DNA from: Dryas octopetala
Taxonomy: Eukaryota; Streptophyta; Magnoliopsida; Rosales; Rosaceae
Reading direction: 5' to 3'
Assembly (NCBI GenBank): GCA_963921425.1
Contig: OY992834.1
Coordinates: forward strand, 11,639,271-11,703,270
DNA: 64,000 bases
Below the pieces are notes generated by a model. The model did not search any database. It was not told the origin of the DNA and was given only the letters and a program-made list of their open reading frames with translations. The position numbers and the translations under genes are program-made. Shown in pieces: positions 54,689 to 64,000 of the stretch. The number at the start of each line of letters is the position of its first letter. The first letter of the stretch is position 1.

Positions 54689-57600
54689 ATGCCCTCACCG
54701 GCGCTTCGCGTCTCCACCACCACTCACCACCACCACTTGGGGTTCAACCACACAATCTCCTCCTCGGCGGCCCAAAACCTCTTCACCTCTCTCTCCTTCC
54801 CCTCCTCCACTTTCCCAAAATACCATCGGAAGCTCTTTGCCCAGTGCCAGAAGAAACAAGTACCCCACAACAGTGGCAGAGCCAAGGAGGGGGGGTTGCT
54901 CAAGGTCAAGGGCAAAACGGACAATGTGTGGAGCGTGGACAACGAGCTCGCCGCTAAAGAGAAAGAGAGAGGGGGAGGCACAAGGAGAAGAGGCAAAAGG
55001 AAGGTTGTGAGGAGGAAGAGAAGTAGAGATGCTGGTGGAAGAGATGTGTTGGTCTCTGGTGCTATGTTAATGGAGGTCGAGACAGTTCTTCAAACTCGGG
55101 TACTTTCATTTTCTTGTTTTGTTTTGTTTGTTTATTTGGGCTATGTTGGAATAATGGGTTTGCGTTGTTTTTGTTTTGTTGCTGATGAACTGTTGGGAAA
55201 ATGAGAGGAAATGAGTATTGAGAGTTGGAAATTGGCCACATGATAATGACTATTGACAGTTGGAAATGTGGGAAAAGAAAGTGAAAACCAATTTTTTTTT
55301 TTTTTTCATTAATTGTATCAAGTACTTTATTCTTTTAAATGTTTCCAAATTTTCTAATTATGCTGTGTTAATGGGTGTGGAAGTGATTGTTCGGTTGCTA
55401 AGAAGCTTTGGGAAGACGATAGGGATAAGTGTTGACACTTGGGAGCTAACTAGTTGGTGGAAAGTTATTAATTTTCTATTTTGTTAATTTTTGGTCATTG
55501 GGATATTTTTTGTACCTTGCTTGAAAACTAAGTGAAACAACAATCTGGTTTTCGGATGTTTCCGTTGTTCTATGAGCTCATAGTTGTATCAGGCAGTTTG
55601 TATTGGTTAGAACAGCTATTCATACTCAGGTGTTTTTATGTTTTTTGAGCATTTGGTTCATGATTTTATATGTTGCATCTAAAGTTGGAAATAGTGGAGA
55701 GGACTCCTTCCGTCATTGATTTACTACCTCCGGTTGGTTGTCGAATAAAACTGAGGAAAGAAGTTTTATTTGACAATGATTCAATAATTGATGATGGGAC
55801 ATTCATGTACATGGTTTGCGTACATATATTTGAGGGCTACAGTTTTGGTGTCCTAGAATTTAACCTAATTCGACAGTGGCTTTTTCCTATCAGGAACCTG
55901 TAATAAAACCATCATGGAATACATTTGCTAGCAGTGTCAATGGGATATGGAAGGGGGTTGGAGCAGTATTTTCACCCATCACTGCTGAAATGGAGCCAAT
56001 TGAAGTTGGAAGCAGAGATGAACACTTATTTGATTGCTATACTCTTTCCCGCATCGAGGCCATGCCATCCTCTTCTGGAGAGCCAACATCTAAAATCCAA
56101 AGGAAGATTAATTGGGTGACTTTAAATCCTTATGGTGAAATACCACAGCATATTGGAGGAAACAAAAGAAGTAAAGAAGAGCATAAAGATGGAGATGCAT
56201 CTTTGCGCAAAAATGATGTTGATGAAAGTGGGAAAAAACATGTTTTGCCTCAATTTGAATCTTTTAACTTTGAAAGAAGTGATGTGATGGAAGAAGATGT
56301 CATGGGCAAGGAACCTGGTCTTGTTTTCTTTGAGGTATGTATGCTTGATCCTGCCCATCTTCATTTATTATTAAGAAATTAGAGTATGGACACCATATTA
56401 GTACTAAAATACCAAGAACAAGTATTGACAAGGGTGTTTTTGAAACAATATGAATGCATTGTTGCCAACTCTCAAGAAGCTATCTTGATAATAATTAAGA
56501 TTCACTGGAATAGAGTTCTATTCCATTGATGCCTCCAGTAATTTGTCATTTGTGGTTCTTAATAAACTAAAGTATTTCCGCTGCATATTTTCTTGAATAC
56601 TAACAGGAACTACTTAATCTTCTGATTGATAATGTGCAGGATGGATCTTATTCTAGGGGTCCTGTTGACATCCCAGTTGAAGTTGATGACTCTAAGTATT
56701 ACCTTTCACCAACTTTCAAATTTGAACAGGTAAGTTTTGCATGGCACATACTGGACATTTTCAAAGTCACATGTAGATCTAGATTGTTAAATTCCTTCCA
56801 TGACATGCATTATATACATTTACACATGTACTCATACGTGCCAATGAACAGGGGACAATGACATGATTGTTTCTGGTTGCTATAAACTTGTGGTTTTAAA
56901 TTGTCTTATAAATTATTTACAAGCCCATTTGCAAGTTAAGTTGATTTGATACTTTCAGAACAAAAGTGTGGTGGCTGAGTGATTAGTTAAATGGTTTAGT
57001 TGATTAATATACAACTGTTTGCTTCCGCTAAAGTGGTTGATATAGATGCTCATGAAAACTAAAATGTGTTGATTAATTTAATGTTGGATGCTGAAGCATA
57101 AGTAATTCCTTTTGTTGATTAAATATAAAAGTTTTTTATTATATTTTTTCTTGGGTTTAGAAATTATGTGATGATTATTTCTTTGGTGAATGGGTATGCT
57201 AGTACTTTGTTTTTAAGAAAAATATTTTTTGTTTTTCATTTTTGCTTCTAGATTCATAAAGCTCCTTCTGACATGATAAGTGGTGGTGCCTAATAATGTA
57301 AATCCATGTTTTAGATATAATAGTTTGATTTAAACCAATTGGAGACTGGAGAAAAATGGAAAGTTCTTTAATTTCTTATTTTAATTTTAAACTAGTTATT
57401 CAGTTTCTTAATCTTTCCTTGTCTAGTGCTTGGTTAAAGGTTGCCACAAGAGACTTCGTATAGTTCATACTATAGAATTCAGCAATGGTGGTTCCAACAT
57501 ACAGATAATGAGAGTTGCTGTTTATGAAGAACAGTGGGATAGTCCTGCCAATTTTCATGACCAAAGGTATCCATGCTTCAGTTTCATTTCACAGTGCAGT

Positions 57601-58121
57601 TTGCAACATTATGTTGAATATTGTTAAGATTCCACCAAAATTAATTTCATGCCTTTTGTACTATGAACAGTGATCTGGAGTTCGATTTGAAGCCATTTTC
57701 TCAGCGTAGACGAACCAGGTCATCTGAGTTGACTGGGTCCTGGAAGGTGTTCGAGGTCGGTGCTACTCCAGTATATGGTGAGGAGATGGACCAGATGATA
57801 ATGGAGCAAGACAATAGCACTCCATATGTCTACCTTTGCACAGAAACCTTAAAGAAGAGGAGCTTGCCAGGGAATGCAGTTTACTTTGGAGAGGAGGAGA
57901 TGCTAGACATGCAAGATGTAACTATGCTTTGGCTTCCGGGTGGTGTCACTGCCTATGTTGATGTAAATAAGGATGGCATCCTTTGTATTGGAGTTGGATG
58001 GTACTCAGATGAAGGGATCAACCTTGTTATGGAGAGGGATTATGGAGTCAATGGGAAACTCAAAGAGGTCCGATCAAAGTCAGAGGTAAAAAGAAGGTGG
58101 TCTGATCCACTACCTGTGTAA
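54689..58121 (+). CDS. Predicted plastid protein with DUF3598-like C-terminus, 5 exons
   Basis: Exons 54689-55099, 55894-56334, 56640-56729, 57427-57566 and 57671-58121. All are GT-AG, in phase, 510 aa. Residues 1 to about 50 are rich in Ser, Thr, His and Pro with no acidic residue, like a chloroplast transit peptide. A strongly basic stretch (RRRGKRKVVRRKRSR, about 98-112) follows. Exon 2 starts EPVIKPSWNTFASSVNGIW. The last exon carries ELTGSWKVFEVGATPVYG and LWLPGGVTAYVDVNKDG, reminiscent of the lipocalin-like DUF3598 family shared by cyanobacteria and plastids. The family call is from memory and tentative; the gene structure is firm. The next gene is convergent, with about 690 bp between the stop codons. 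Confidence 0.85.
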
Positions 58122-58808
58122 ATTGCCCCTTGAAATAGTTCTGGTTTGTTTCTTTGTAGTAATTGCATGTATTTTGTTTTTGTTTTTTTGCTTGTACATT
58201 ATCTCCAAATCAATAAATAAATAACATAATGAAGTTTCAAATTTAACATGATGATGCTTTCCAGAAAGCCAAAAACTGAATATGGAAAATAATGAGGGCA
58301 AGAATATTAGCATTGATCTTGTTGAAGAAGATGAGAATGGAACAGGCAACATTGGCAGCACTTGAATTTGTCTAGGTGAATGTTTAGGAGTACTCTGCTG
58401 CGCTTTGGTTAATATGACTTTTATTAGAAGCACATAAAATTTGTTCATAGGAGCTCAAATGCTTCTATAATATTATAAGAACTTCTGTATATTTATGCCA
58501 AACGCATAAAGAGTTATTTTAGAATTTTAGTTATTCGGAAACGCTTTCAAAATTGCCAAAAACACTTCCGAACAGCTCCTTTACAACAGGCTCATATAGT
58601 AGCACTCAGGTGAGATTGATCTTATGGTTTCAAGCCGAAGCAGTTTACACCAGTGTAACCAGGCAACTTTTAAGCCAAGAAACCAGGTGAGGAAATACAT
58701 TTTGAATTTATGTACCCAAAAAAAAACCATTTTTAATTTGGAACCTTTAACTATGACACTATGTCAAACAGAATTATATTACACTTTTTGATTAAAAAAA
58801 AACTTATA
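58122..58808. other. Convergent 3' intergenic region
   Basis: Holds the 3' UTRs of the plastid-protein gene and the CDC7 gene. A plant-like polyadenylation signal, aataaataaataac, lies near 58211. No further gene. Confidence 0.6.
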
Positions 58809-63887
<5,079 letters not shown>

Positions 63888-63900
63888 GGCGGTGGTTTGG

Positions 63901-63945
63901 TCAACGCGATTTCTTGTTCGAATTGGAGAGTTTGAGAGCTGACAT
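63901..63945 (-). promoter_or_regulatory. Upstream ORF before the CDC7 start
   Basis: ATG at 63945 opens a 14-codon frame (MSALKLSNSNKKSR) ending in TGA at 63901-63903, 13 bp before the CDC7 ATG and in a different register. If the transcript begins upstream of it, ribosomes would meet it first, which could lower or condition kinase translation. The transcription start is not known. Confidence 0.5.
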
Positions 63946-64000
63946 CTCAAAGGTTGCGGGCAATGTTATGGAGATCGAGAGAAGCTGAATTTTTCTCTCA

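Noticed and set aside
63888..63950. N-terminal extension of CDC7 starting at 63950
   Set aside because: That codon is TTG. The first in-frame ATG is 63887, in good context (accgccATGt).

Overview
The window is nuclear DNA of a flowering plant. It is AT-rich, its genes are split by GT-AG introns, and it carries plant-type transposons (CACTA, hAT, Copia, Mutator-like miniature elements), CC-NB-LRR resistance genes and a putative chloroplast transit peptide. The style of the NLRs (RPP13-like-1 type) and of the repeats suggests a woody eudicot, perhaps Rosaceae/Prunus. That placement is inference from memory, not a database result.

Layout. 1-782 is the right end of a CACTA transposon with a dense array of subterminal repeats. 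783-4539 is intergenic. 4640-6613 is an intact 4-exon nucleoside diphosphate kinase gene (148 aa). 7.9-39 kb is a rearranged tandem block with three intronless CC-NB-LRR genes, all on the minus strand: A (1111 aa), B (999 aa) and C (1275 aa). Around them lie broken copies of the two flanking genes: a second NDPK with only exons 3-4, a copy of the last three exons of an ELMO-domain gene, older relics of ELMO exon 7 upstream of every NLR, and relics that resemble a short-chain dehydrogenase. Unit A (about 5.07-15.64 kb) and unit C (about 20.97-38.82 kb without the retrotransposon) look almost identical. Unit B is a shorter segment wedged between them. After the duplication, a 708-bp hAT element (8-bp target duplication) entered unit B and a 7.2-kb Copia element (5-bp target duplication, LTRs differing at one base) entered unit C.

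37680-42575 is the intact 9-exon ELMO-domain gene (minus strand, 267 aa). 42.6-54.5 kb has no recognisable gene but is rich in foldback elements. Three loci have clear 9-bp target duplications, and one of these carries a second copy of its own family nested inside it. 54689-58121 is a 5-exon gene for a predicted plastid protein (510 aa, C-terminus resembling DUF3598). 58809-63887 is a convergent 15-exon gene for a CDC7-type kinase (981 aa), with a short upstream ORF before its start codon.

Biologically, this is a young NLR cluster that grew between two housekeeping genes (NDPK and ELMO) by unequal exchange. It trapped pieces of both neighbours and then diversified by gene conversion and by gain or loss of LRR modules. 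All exon structures were worked out by hand from splice-site phase. Percent identities are estimates from reading, not computed alignments.
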